Shown here piece by piece: positions 24,196 through 36,450 of a DNA stretch of 64,000 nucleotides. The notes beneath the pieces were generated by a model, which made no database searches, was not told where the DNA came from, and saw only the letters and a list, made by a program, of their open reading frames with translations. The stretch is from the NCBI GenBank assembly GCA_028015205.1, contig JAPWFG010000055.1:186001-250000 (forward strand), written 5' to 3'. Position numbers and translations under genes: made by a program. Positions within the stretch are counted from its first letter, which is position 1, and every line of letters begins with the position of its first letter. Source of the stretch: Mytilisepta virgata (lineage: Eukaryota > Mollusca > Bivalvia > Mytilida > Mytilidae).

Positions 24196-25938
24196 TGGCC
24201 GGGTTGCACAGAGTGCAAATCCGGGTTATAGTATGGTGAATGTCGGGCGGGCGGGCGGCGGCGGGCGGCGGCGGCGGGCGGGCGGGGAAAATGGGTACCT
24301 ATTTTGTGAAATCAACTCCTCCTACAGTTTTTCACCCACAACCTTGAAACTTCATAGAATGTTTCTATATATATTGAAGATGTGCACCTCACTTTATGGA
24401 ATTATTTCAGGAATTATTTCCCATTTTTCCAAACTTTGGAACTTAGTCGTTTTTTATTGACATCTTCAATAGAGGGTACCTATTTTGTGAAATCAACTCC
24501 TCCTACAGTTTTTCACCCACATCCTTGAAACTTCATAGAATGTTTCTATATATATTGAAGATGTGCACCTCACTTTATGGAGTTATTTCAGGAATTATTT
24601 CCCATTTTTCCAAACTTTGGAACTTAGTTGTTTTTTTATTGACATCTTCAATAGAGGGTACCTATTTTGTGAAATCAACTCCTCCTACAATTTTTCACCC
24701 ACATCCTTGAAACTTCATAGAATGTTTCTATATATATTGAAGATGTGCACCTCACTTTATGGAATTATTTCAGGAATTATTTCCCATTTTTCCAAACTTT
24801 GGAACTTAGTCGTTTTTTATTGACATCTTCAATAGAGGGTACCTATTTTGTGAAATCAACTCCTCCTACAGTTTTTCACCCACATCCTTGAAACTTCATA
24901 GAATGTTTCTATATATATTGAAGATGTGCACCTCACTTTATGGAGTTATTTCAGGAATTATTTCCCATTTTTCCAAACTTTGGAACTTAGTTGTTTTTTT
25001 ATTGACATCTTCAATAGAGGGTACCTATTTTGTGAAATCAACTCCTCCTACAATTTTTCACCCACATCCTTGAAACTTCATAGAATGTTTCTATATATAT
25101 TGAAGATGTGCACCTCACTTTATGGAATTATTTCAGGAATTATTTCCCATTTTTCCAAACCTTGGAACTTAGTCGTTTTTTATTGACATCTTCAATAGAG
25201 GGTACCTATTTTGTGAAATCAACTCCTCCTACAGTTTTTCACCCACATCCTTGAAACTTCATAGAATGTTTCTATATATATTGAAGATGTGCACCTCACT
25301 TTATGGAGTTATTTCAGGAATTATTTCCCATTTTTCCAAACTTTGGAACTTAGTTGTTTTTTTATTGACATCTTCAATAGAGGGTACCTATTTTGTGAAA
25401 TCAACTCCTCCTACAGTTTTTCACCCACATCCTTGAAACTTCATAGAATGTTTCTATATATATTGAAGATGTGCACCTCACTTTATGGAGTTATTTCAGG
25501 TATTATTTCCCATTTTTCCAAACTTTGGAACTTAGTCGTTTTTTTATTGACATCTTCAATAGAGGGTACCTATTTTGTGAAATCAACTCCTCCTACAGTT
25601 TTTCACCCACATCCTTGAAACTTCATAGATTGTTTCTATATATATTGAAGATGTGCACCTCACTTTATGGAATTATTTCAGGAATTATTTCCCATTTTTC
25701 CAAACATTGGAACTTAGTCGTTTTTTATTGACATCTTCAATAGAGGGTACCTATTTTGTGAAATCAACTCCTCCTACAGTTTTTCACCCACATCCTTGAA
25801 ACTTCATAGAATGTTTCTATATATATTGAAGATGTGCACCTCACTTTATGGAATTATTTCAAGAATTATTTCCCATGTGCAATATGATCTTGTAATCACC
25901 TTTGTCACCATTACAATAAACACCCAGCAACCCGGCCA
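24196..25938. mobile_element. TIR-bounded element with 181-bp satellite core
   Basis: Perfect 12-bp inverted ends: TGGCCGGGTTGC at 24196-24207 and GCAACCCGGCCA at 25927-25938. The left side then has a GGGCGGGC microsatellite (24243-24290). The core is nine units of about 181-182 bp beginning GGGTACCTATTTTG at 24291, 24473, 24655, 24836, 25017, 25199, 25380, 25562 and 25743, the last cut short. Units alternate in small variants, giving a two-unit higher-order pattern in the middle. The 61-109 residue open frames inside are by-products of the repeat. Confidence 0.85.
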
Positions 25939-26014
25939 TTTGTGTCTTTGACCCATTTTTTATATTAGAATACCATATTTGACCTATTAGAATAGAAATA
26001 ATTCATGGCATTCT

Positions 26015-26135
26015 ATGGTTTTTTTGGAGATTTTACCATGGGTGCACCTTATTTTTGTAAATTTTACCCCTGTCTATGTTCAGGGTTAAATATTTACAAA
26101 AGGCATCCCGTGGTAAAATCTCCCAACAAACCACA
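26015..26135. repeat. Near-palindromic 120-bp element
   Basis: GGAGATTTTACCATGGG on the left pairs with CCCGTGGTAAAATCTCC on the right, and the pairing continues inward through TTTGTAAAT / ATTTACAAA to CCC / GGG around a short loop. A foldback element; 77 bases after the satellite element. Confidence 0.7.
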
Positions 26136-27086
26136 GTACACAATGAATTATTTCTTAAATATTACTCCACTGCATTACAGCATCATCAAAGTCATCATGG
26201 GAATACATGCTAAACAAGATTTTGACTTTTATTGGGTTATCAGAACCACGTGATTGATATATGGATTTCAATGAAAAGAATAATAATGTAATTATTTGTT
26301 ATGCAAGTCTTAAAAAATCAACAATAATGCCCATATTTATAAACTTGATACTTGTAAATGTTGCAGCTGAATATTACAAATAAAAATATGATCCTTATTT
26401 ATTGGGAACTTTAAAATTTTGAATTTACAGGATTTAAAGTTTGTAAAAATATGAAAGCTTTGAAACCCAAAAATTGCTCTTTTTTCTGTTTAAACCAAAA
26501 ATTGATCATCCCTTGAATGATCAGAAGTGTAAATAGAGCTGTTTATACATACTTTGTATTAGCTTGTTACTGCTTTTTAAGTTTGTAATCAGAATTTGTT
26601 TAATAAACAAGACTATGATTGATATTGCCAATTAAAAATCTTTTCATATGCAATTACTTATAAACTTGTTACAAAACATTAGTTGTTATTATTAATTTCA
26701 ATAAGTCAGTTTATCAGACAATTGCACAATGTGATTAACATGATTTTTAGTCTTTTTGTAATTGGATTTTTCAGTGGAAAAGATCTGATTAAAGCAGGTT
26801 GGTTGGTGATGAAGGAACATCCAGGTTTTTTGCAATTCAGACTGCTTCTTGTTTTACAGTCCAGCTGCTAGGTCTGTTTGTTTGTTTTTGTGATTATCTA
26901 GTCCTTTGCAAGGATGATTTACTTACTTAGTTCTAACTCACTAACTAGTAAATGAAGTGAGAGTATACGTGTCTCTGAAATAGTTTATTTCCATTTATTT
27001 TCCACACTACACAAATTAATTTTAAATTATCCATTTACAAAATGAATTGAAAAAATATCCAGGAGGTTTTGTACATTACACATTTT

Positions 27087-28700
27087 TAGCTGACCTGACC
27101 CAAAGGGTCAACAGCTATTCTCATCACTTGGTGTCCATCGTCCGTTAACTTTTACAAAAATCTTCTCCTCTGAAACTACTGGGCCAAATTGAACCAAACT
27201 TGGCCAAAATCATCATTAGGGTATCTTGTTTAAAAAATATGTCCGATGACCCCGCCTGCCAACCAACATGGCCGACATGGCTAAAAATAGAACATAGGAG
27301 TAAACTGCAGTTTTTGTCTTATATCTCAAAAACTAAAGCATTTAGAGCAAAACTGACATGGGGGTAAAAATGTTCATCAGGTCAAGATCTACCTGCCATG
27401 AAATTTTCAGAAAATTTGGTCAACCGTTTGTTGGGCTATTGCCCCTGAATTGTTAATTTTAAGGAAATTTTGCAGTTTTAGGTTATTATCTTGAATATTA
27501 TTATAGATAAATACAAATTGTAACCAGCAAAAATGTTCAACAAAGTAAGATCTACAAATAAGTCAATATGACCAAAATCATTGATTTACCCCTTATAGGA
27601 GTTTTTGCCCTTTAAAGATGGCATCCAGCGTAAACTTTCCTTTAAAGATCTATTCCTCTCAAACCACTGGGCCAATTGAGACCAAACTTTGGTGGAATGG
27701 TCCTTGGGTGGCCCCCTTCCAAAATTATGTCTGACATCCCTGACTTCCAACCGATATGGCTGCTGTTACAAAAAAATAGAAAAAAAGGTGGGGGGGGGGG
27801 GGGGTGAATTTCAAAAATATTCTTATATGAAACTACAAGGCCAATTTGAACCAAAGTTGACAGTAATTGTTCTTAGGAGGTTCTCTTTCAGAAATATGTC
27901 TAATGACCCTGACAGTTAACCAAGATGGCCGCCACAGCCAAACTTAGTTTAACATAGGGCCCTATGGGAAAATTCATTGAAAAATCTTCTTGTCAGAAAC
28001 CAGTTGACATATTGGAGAACTTGGCAGCACTGTTTCAGAAATGTGTCTGATTTCGTGGACTGTGAACCAAGATGGCCGCCACAACAGAACTTAGTTTAAC
28101 ATAGGAAATTCACTCAAAAATCTTCTCGTCTGAAACCACTAAGCCAATTAGAATTAGACTTGGTAGCAATGGTCCTTAGATGCTCCTCTTTCAGAATTTT
28201 GTGCGATGACCCAGACTGTCAACCTAGATGGCCACCACACCCGAACTTAGTTTAACATACGGCCCTATGGAAAAATTCATTGAGAAATCTTCTTGTCTGA
28301 AACCACTTGACATATTAGAGCATGACTTGGCAGCATGGGTCCTTAGGAGGTCCCCTTTCAGAAATGTGTCCAATCACCCAGATTGTCAACCAAGATGGCT
28401 GCCACACCAAACTTTGTTAAATATTGGACCCTATAGGAAAATTCATTTAAAAATCTTCTTGTCTGAAACCGCTTAGCCAGTTGGAACAAGACTTAGCAGA
28501 AATGGTCCTTAGATGGTTCTCTTTTAGAAATGTTTCCATTGACCTGGACTGTCAACCAAGATGACTGCCACAGCTGAAATTACTTTAACATAGAATCCAA
28601 TAAAAAAGCAGCCAATTGACTGCAACACTTAAATTTTTAGGTCTGCTCAAGGTGAAAAGTTGAATCCAGGTGAGCGATACAGGCTCTTGAGAGCCTCTAG
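27087..28700 (+). mobile_element. Family A hairpin-ended element with about 150-bp repeats
   Basis: Starts TAGCTGACCTGACCC, loop AAA, GGGTCAACAGCTA (hairpin), and ends CAGGTGAGCGATACAGG plus AGGCTCTTGAGAGCCT and CTAG. The 3' half holds several copies of a roughly 130-150 bp unit with AACCAAGATGGC, AACTTAGTTTAACATA, CCTATGG and GGTCCTTAG. A G run sits at 27790. Non-coding. Confidence 0.85.
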
Positions 28701-30523
28701 TTTATTTACTGCTTCTCAAGTTTTTTTTTCTCTCATATGAGTATTTCTGTAGTTTTCTATTTTCCATTGTGATGTTTCTATGTTCACAATTTTGTTTCTT
28801 ATGAACTTTGTGAGAACAAATTATTGTTCAGACTGGGTTTAAAGTGTCAATGCTCCCTAAAGTACATTCAGGAGAAAAAGAACAGATTATTGCATCAGAA
28901 GTAAAATTATAGCTCAGTGGTACCACTGTGATATAAATAGGAGTGTTGGAGACATTTTAGTTTTGGTTCCATACAGATGTTGCAAGGACCCTTGACCCAT
29001 CTGACACTGATTAGCCCAATGAAATGAAACTATATAAGAAAAGACATCTATGGGATAGTCTCCTGGTCAGAGACAGAGAACCATCATGACTAATTCTTGT
29101 TAACCAAAAGGTCAAATTAAAAAAAAAAAATTCTCAATAACTGCTTGGCCAAATGAACTAAAGGCTAAGGTGAATACATGTAATGTCTCAATTCAGGGGA
29201 TTCTTTTTTTGTCTGAAGAATGCTTCAATTTTCAATAAAATTATGAAGTTTCTCCTTACAATTCTTCAAATTCATTAAACTTCTTTGTTTTAAATTTTCA
29301 AAATCTCAGCCTTAATTCTTGAAAAATCTCAATTTGACCATTTTAGATTATCACATGAATGGATATGGTGCAAACTAGGTTGATTGCCATATAAGCGAAA
29401 CAGTTTTGGTCTTGAGCCTCTCATATTGAAATACCGTGGTAGATATATATTGTTTATATATCCTTTAGACAGAAATATGGCATCACTATAACTTTAAATT
29501 AGGAAATTATACTGTGTGTTTTTCAGCCAACAGTCTGAGGCAACAAAGGAAAAGAAAAGTCATACAATATATAATATTTTAATATTATATTTATATAAGT
29601 ATATCAGTATCAAATATGTTTTAAGTTTTATATTATACAAGTACAAAATATAACTTGTAGTCTTAACTTTATATTACTAATATATATAAATATAAAACTT
29701 AAATTTAATATATAAAGTAGATAAAGGTTGTTGACATACACTATCCCTGCACTCCCAAGATTATATAAATGTATACAAGTTTTTCTTAAAATTTTATTAT
29801 TGAAATAATGAAAGACTGGTATACAGTAAATAATACAAAAATATTTCCTTATTTGGCCCTTTTCCCATGATTTTAGTACACTGTTGTATGGAATTATGCC
29901 CTTTTTGGTTTAAATTTGACATCTAATAACAAAAGCAATGACATTTAAATCCTGTTTAAGCCCCCATTAAATAGGGGGGTTCAAACAGGATTGTTTTAAA
30001 AGGATATGAATAGGATATAACCCTGGCAACATTATGGTTTACATCTACAGCTAACATTTGCAATGTTTTGATGTTTAGTAAACCAGTTTATATGTAATTT
30101 TACCATGTAAACCTTTTTTTGCAACTGTAAAGATCTTGAGTCCGAAAATCGAAACTCTCAGACCTCAATGCACATCCACATATGGTAAACCACAATAATT
30201 AATAAAATCAAATCTGAGAAAATCAAAATGCAGTCGCATACAAAAAAGAAAATTTCAAAATTCTAAGACTTAATGCACATATCTACTGGCTGTAAGCAAC
30301 ATGACAAGATTCTGGTAAAAATGAAGAATGACAAGTCAAAAATGTTTGATAGACATACTGACAGACAACGATAATATTCATGATTCCGTCATTTGAAAGT
30401 GCAGAAATAAATATTACAGTTTAAACATAAACAGTAACAAATATACATTTCTTTTATGATAATGATAGATATATATATAGGTCATAAAAAATGTCATAAA
30501 TTACTATGTAAAGTACAAAATCA
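28701..30523. other. Intergenic DNA between family A element and ODF3-like gene
   Basis: No gene seen. AT-rich; a very AT-rich stretch at 29560-29720. Holds one strong hairpin at 29948-29992 (separate entry). The ODF3-like 3' UTR must end in the right part. Confidence 0.4.
29948..29992. other. Strong hairpin, about 19-bp stem
   Basis: AATCCTGTTTAAGCCCCC, loop ATTAAATA, then GGGGGTTCAAACAGGATT with only one or two mispairs. Stands alone in AT-rich DNA; no neighbouring element ends recognised. Confidence 0.7.
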
Positions 30524-32799
30524 TCAACATTCCACAATAAGAGGACACAAATATTCTGAATGACGAATACCAAGTGAATGTTTTGGTGGAGCTGGTCTGT
30601 TAATGACCACTTTCTCTGGATTGTAAGCACCTGGGCCGGGCTTCTTGATATCTAGTGGTGGTAAGGAGCACCATTTTCCCATTGAGTACTGGGGAGCTTT
30701 AAATCCTGTGTTATTCAGATTTGTTGCATTGTATTGGCCTGGTCCAGGTCCTTTTACTAGGTCTTCAAGATAGCAGCCAACAGTTTTGCGACTGACCAAG
30801 GAGTACGCTGGTGCTGCTAGTTTATCTGGCTGGGACCTTCCAAAAACAGGTGGTAAGCGATAAGTATTTGGGGAGGGATTATCGTCTTTGTTTTGACTTC
30901 TGTCTTCAGTTTTAAAACCAAAAGAGTATTTTGGCGCATGCTTCTCTCCTTGAGGGTGTGCCTTTTCGGGTGCATATGCCCCTGGTGCAGGTATGAGAAA
31001 AGCACCTAAAATGTTAATATAATTAAAAATTATGTATTTTTCCAAAGGTATTTAATTATAACACAGACTATTAAAATGTTATTTATTACTAGAGACAGTC
31101 CGTAGTTACCAGTTATACACTCTATAATTACAACATACATACGAACATTTCATTTTTAAAGAAAAATCTACCATTATTAGTAATTGTGTCATGTCTCTTT
31201 CGTGGCTCTAAGTGCCATATATGGCGTGGGGTCTGCTTACCCAATCAAGCACAAAGTTTTACTCATGGTTCCATTTTGTTAGTTTTTTTTATCTTCCATT
31301 CAATCTGCATCCCTTTTACTTTTTTCAGTTTACAAAATATGAATACCCTGACCTTATGTATTTAAACAGAATGACTCTTAAGAAGCAACCATTGAATTTT
31401 TATGCCCCCCCCCCCCCCCCCAATAGAAATCAAATGGTTGCTCCCTTAGCAACAACAAAAACAGCAATATAATTATCTTTGAAAAAAGCTATATAAGCAT
31501 TAAAATTATTTCCAACTGAATTTCATACAACATAGGTGAAGTTTATTCTCTGAAGGTACCGTTACTATCTGACTGTGAAAATACTTACTTAGCTTTTCCC
31601 GTCTTGCTGCTAACATAGAATAACTAGGTGTTCCGTCAACTCCATCTCTGAAAACTTTGGGGTCTATCCTATATGCAGGTCCTGGACTGCAATCCTTTTT
31701 TTCAACTTATGAAAAGAAAAGAAATTGGCTTCAGTAAAATTAACCCCACTTAACTGGACAGACTTTTAAAATTTTCTTTCAGTTGTAATCATCTTGTTTT
31801 TTTTTTAAGTTGTCAAAAGCCATCAACTGTCAATCTGTTAAAAGATTGTATGAAAGTATGAAGATTTTGGTGTTCCTGTCCTTCATTTATTTTGATTTAA
31901 CTCTGCAGTCATAAGGATGTTGAAAATGAAATATTTACTTATTAAAATACAGTAGGTCATCTATAAAAGGAAAGGTGATGGTAAACAAAGTACGCATTTA
32001 TTTCAAATCTTCTTCAATTTAAATACTTGCAAAATCAATAGTAAACTGCTGTGAAATGTTGCTGCAATACTGAGAAAAATATAATATCTCACCATCGTAA
32101 TATAATCGCCTTCCAAATGAGTACGCTGGTTTCATGGGCTTTGTACAGTCATGACGATAAAAGCCAACTGTCGAGGGCAAAGCATATCCTCCTGGACCAG
32201 GACCTGCAATTAAACAAAAATTTGAATTACATTTAAAGTAACATGAATGTTTTGGGTCCTATCCATTTTTAAAGGGTATTCTAAACTTAAATCTACACTT
32301 TAAAAAAACTCTTCCCTCACAGGCCTCAGACTACACTCACCCTGACCCTACACCCCCCCCCCCCCCCAAAAAAAAATATGGTTTTATAATTAAATATGTG
32401 TACGTTATGGTTCTAGATAAGGATTAGTTTGTGGCTAGGCTCAATGCGACTCTATAGTAATAAAGGTAAAAAAGGCCAACTCATTGACCATCAACAGTCA
32501 TCCAGATCATGAATCATGTTGAAAAGGCCTAAACAGCTAAAGCGTAAATACAGTAAGAGTGTTCTTAGATTCGATATTTCCCTGACTAAGGAGGTTCATT
32601 ATCATATATCGATTTACTTACCTTTTACTTTTGCAGCAATTGGGGGTCTTTTGATCTTCTTAATCGGCTCCATTTCCTCAATATTTGGCAAGAAACTACC
32701 GCGAAACAAACTGCCGCTGTTACTACTTCCGTCTGTGACGTTTCTGACGTGCGACGTTCTATATGACGTATGACGTCCGAATCGGGACGTTTCGGCCAT
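30524..32799 (-). CDS. ODF3/CIMAP1-like SHIPPO-repeat ciliary protein
   Basis: Complete four-exon gene: 32799-32622, 32203-32093, 31705-31589 and 31005-30524, giving 295 residues with phases that join at every GT-AG junction. It carries repeated Pro-Gly-Pro motifs of the SHIPPO/STPG type ([55 protein letters not shown]) and ends [13 protein letters not shown], close to the vertebrate ODF3 ending. Family members line the inside or outside of axonemal microtubules and are typical of sperm tails and cilia. Usual length is about 250 residues; this one has a longer N-terminus ([16 protein letters not shown]). The start is the first ATG giving the spliced frame; an ATG in another frame at 32825 is not used. 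It is convergent with DUOX. The exact paralogue (ODF3 or an ODF3-like) is not resolved. Confidence 0.9.
32735..32790 (-). promoter_or_regulatory. Cluster of TGACGT (CRE-like) motifs at ODF3-like start
   Basis: TGACGT occurs at 32735, 32745, 32764 and 32771, with further GACGT at 32752 and 32786. All lie inside the first coding exon within 65 bases of the ATG. These are CREB/CREM half-sites; CREM drives many sperm-tail genes in mammals. A regulatory role here is inference. Confidence 0.35.
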
Positions 32800-33015
32800 T
32801 CTACCAGTTCGTCCTTATCGATCATGGTGTCAGTCTATAATAATAATAATTTAACCGAGAGGGAAACATTTAGTATACAATATTAATCTCCCCTGTGGCC
32901 CTCGATTATAGATACAACAAATTAATATCTCAGTATTAAATGTGAACATTATGATTTACAACATAAATATATAAATTCATATACAAATACTTGATTAGCA
33001 CAAATCTCATTTTTT

Positions 33016-33415
33016 TAATAAATAGTTAAGACCCATATATATATAATGTAACAGTGTTATAACTTTAATTTTAATAAATGGTCATATATAATGTAACAGT
33101 GTTATAACTTTAATTTTAATAAATGGTCATATATAATGTAACAGTGTTATAACTTTAATTTTAATAAATGGTTAACGCCCATATATAATGTAACAGTGTT
33201 ATAACTTTAATTTTAATAAATGGTTAAGGCCCATATATAATGTAACAGTGTTATAACTTTAATTTTAATAAATGGTCATATATAATGTAACAGTGTTATA
33301 ACTTTAATTTTAATAAATGGTTAACGCCCATATATAATGTAACAGTGTTATAACTTTAATTTTAATAAATGGTTAAGGCCCATATATAATGTAACAGTGT
33401 TATAACTTTAATTTT
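33016..33415. repeat. Tandem array, eight units of about 45-55 bp
   Basis: Eight copies of a unit containing ATGTAACAGTGTTATAACTT. Units end in one of three linkers: a short TC, TTAACGCCC, or TTAAGGCCC. The order TC, ACG, AGG occurs twice in a row, a three-unit higher-order pattern. Confidence 0.9.
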
Positions 33416-34014
33416 TGAAGTATGGTTTTACATCAAATGAATTACATAAATTATGATAATATTAAAGTTTTATGTATGATATAGAAAATGTATTTCATCG
33501 TGATCTGAATATCTCAATTTTTTAAATAACTTGATATGAATGAAGAGTGCATTTCCTAGAATTACTGATGAATCACTACTAAGAATAATTTTTATTTTGG
33601 AAACTGTACTCAGTTTTATATATCCTGGGACTAATTTGTTTATTTTGTTTACAAATATTTGTCTTTACAAGTCATATCTCGGACAATATATGTTTTTATT
33701 TTCAATATTTTCATATTTACAAACTGTACAAAATCTTTCTAATGCAGGAATATTTTTGTGGCTTCCTTTTTCTATCATTAGTCAATTGGCACTTCTGGGG
33801 ATTTTGGGAATTGCAGCCCTCTCTGAAATATTAACTATAGCTATAAACATAAAGATCTTTTTCCCATAGAAAGTTCTAAAGAAGTTTAGTTTAGAAGATT
33901 TATAAATATTGCTATTATTTAATTTTGTATATTTTGATCTATATTATATTTATCACTTTATGTTTAAAATTCGCATAAAAAGGAGGCTATCGTATGGCAA
34001 GCCGTTTTACTATT

Positions 34015-34275
34015 TATTCTAACTTCAAGATATCTAATAACCTTTATAAGATATCTAATATAGTTTATAAGATATCTTATATAGTTTATAAGATATCTGA
34101 TATCGTTTATAAGATGTCTTATATAGTTTATAATATATCTCATATAATTTTCTTTATAAGATATCTTATACAGTATATGAGATATCTTATAAACTATATA
34201 AGATATCTTATAAAATATATGAGACATCTTATAAAGTATATAAGATATCTTATATAAAAATATTTATAAGATATT
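34015..34275. repeat. Array of palindromic ATAAGATATCTTAT-type units
   Basis: About a dozen TATAAGATATCT or AGATATCTTATA units. The left half is mainly in one orientation and the right half inverted, so the region can fold back on itself. Both strands are open for 87 codons as a result (YKISYIVYKIS-like); these frames are not genes. Confidence 0.85.
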
Positions 34276-34729
34276 CAACATTTTTAGCGTACACTTTTAA
34301 AAATCGATCTAAATGTCACTTCCGTCGATATTCCGTAATTTTAAGAGCTTATTCATGCTTGTGATTTTTATAAAATTCATGATGCTGGCGAAATTCTTAA
34401 CAGTATGTAAGGTGACAAAAAGCCAACAAACGGCAAATCACTTCATGTCAACAATTGACTCATGCTATGCATGGGCTTATTTGTTTAGTACATGCATTTT
34501 CAATGAATGTAACGATCCTTTTTCTAGGTAAAGAGTGGTACCTATTCACAGCAACAATGTTAAAAAATGTTGATGTACACTTTTTGCAGGCGGTAAGGGT
34601 TAAAAAAAGATTGCTCGTTGTAAACTCTTGAAAAATGTTGACAATTATGGATGACCCCTATCATAACATCAACATATCATTATCATTAGACCATTTTCCC
34701 AATATAACATATCAATATTCAGTTTGGTA

Positions 34730-35680
34730 CTTATGTCCATAATAGATCCTGATGAATAATGAAGTACTGTATCATATCACCATACAAATCCAGCGTTGTA
34801 TGTGATAAACGTAAAGTTAGATCATTGACGTATAAAACAAAAAGTAAAGGTCGTCAAATGCTTCCCTAGGAACGCCAAATGTAAACATGATTCTTTCCCA
34901 TAAATTTATACTTTTTGACGTCCGCCTGATAAGTAAGAAGAAAGTCATGTTAGAGAGAGGTTGTCAAATTTAATGTATAATGTATAATTTTAATTTTTCT
35001 AGCAGTATTGCATGATTTACAACATCAAATGCTTTCTTGAAGTCTAGAAAGAGAATACCCTTATAATTTCCTTAATCCATCTGTTTTAGTAGTTTATCAA
35101 CAATTTTTATTATAGCTGTATCGCAAGAAGGATTTGCTCTGAATCCAGATTAGCTTAAAAAATTGGATAAAACTTTAATAAATATTCATAAATTTGTGAA
35201 TATACACAAACTTTCAAACTGCTTAGAAAGGGTTGGAAGTACAGATTTAACCCCAAAGGGTTCACCAGCTGATTTATGAATATGGGAGAAAATCCTACAT
35301 ATTTTAATTTAGATGGAAAAACTTCACTATAAAGACTTGAATTAAAGACATTAATTTGGATAATGATTCACCAATCACTGGAGTATTAAACTTGTGTATA
35401 TCAAAGATTTAAATCCTTGAGTATATGATGTCCACCACCATCTCATGAAACCCGCGTGGATTTATTCATATTTACCGAATTTACTCAGTGCATTTAAAAT
35501 TATTTTCACTACTCTATTAATCACAAAATCATTAAACTTTCTTGAACTAAATTTGATTTAGGATTTTTAGTATGGATTCAGCAATATTAGTAAAATGAGT
35601 ATTAAAATGTTCACATATTTCTTTTGGTTCCTTTACTTTAACATCTTCATGATTTAAGAATGACATTGGACATATATATA
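34730..35680 (-). pseudogene. Broken LINE-type reverse transcriptase
   Basis: Read on the minus strand in the order of the domain: HEDVKVKEPKEICEHFNTH and FTNIAES (35650-35560, the pre-RT linker of jockey/CR1/RTE-like ORF2), EPFGVKSVLPTLSKQFE (about 35270-35210), GFRANPSCDTAI (about 35140), FLDFKKAFDVVNHAILLEKL (about 35060-35000, RT motif with the first catalytic Asp), then a decayed region including LTLRLSHTTLDLYGD (about 34830-34780), where a frame break interrupts the catalytic box. Several stops and shifts make it a dead copy. No endonuclease or 3' tail recognised. Confidence 0.7.
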
Positions 35681-36450
35681 TATATTATTTTAAAATCATG
35701 TAATATTAAGTTACAGACATTCCTGTTTATATTTTCTTTTCTTTATTTGAACATTTTACTGTTTTAATTTTTTAATGATTTCGATGTGAATAACAACCCG
35801 CTCTGTCTGCGTTGCGTCAGTTAGTGATAATTTATGTAACGTTAAAATGACGTTATTTTAACAACAAATCGACGTCTAAGATCGTGACGTTATCTTTACA
35901 ATAAATCGACGTCATTTGCTTCATTTTAATACATTTTAATATATCTACAACACGTACAAACATTAAAAGATTTGTGACAATATGTTTAAAGTGTATCAAA
36001 TTACTATATTTAGTAGCCGATTTACAAGTTATTCGACTGATTACATGTAGATTTTAAACATTTACGATAGAACATTTCACTAGATTGAAAATTAATTTGA
36101 GTTCTTAAATTTAACCACCAGTAAACAATACAGTGTATATATACAAACAGTTATCGATCTTATGAGCTCATTTCAACACATTTGAGGGTGATCTGGTGTG
36201 TGTTTTCAGTCAACGTCAGTACTCCATTATTTAAAGTAGCATCTACGCAGATAAATAAGCAGGAATATGATGGAACTAAGGCAATTAAGTTTCCACTTGA
36301 TTAGTTTGAAGTTTAGAGGGCTTGGTCCTTCGGAAAAGTAGTTTACGATAATAACCTTCGTCCCTCTATCGTAAGACACACCCTAACAATCTGTTTCAAG
36401 ATTTTCAAGTTCAAAGCTCTGTCTGTGCTCTTAACAAAAAGTAGTCGTAC
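35681..36450. other. Intergenic DNA, nothing recognised
   Basis: AT-rich, with a few GACGT words near 35820-35930. No gene or clear element end. Confidence 0.4.

Noticed and set aside
24233..25731. A ladder of 61-109 codon frames
   Set aside because: They repeat with the 181-bp satellite unit and shift frame from unit to unit; no start context or family.
32625..32825. Upstream ATG frame at 32825 for the ODF3-like gene
   Set aside because: Different frame from the spliced SHIPPO protein; the ATG at 32799 joins perfectly to the next exons.
33540..33869. 109-codon hydrophobic open frame on the plus strand
   Set aside because: Very AT-rich, no recognised family, no splice or promoter support; hydrophobic reading is expected from T-rich DNA.
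33964..34257. Two 87-codon frames on opposite strands (YKIS repeats)
   Set aside because: Direct product of the palindromic GATATC array.
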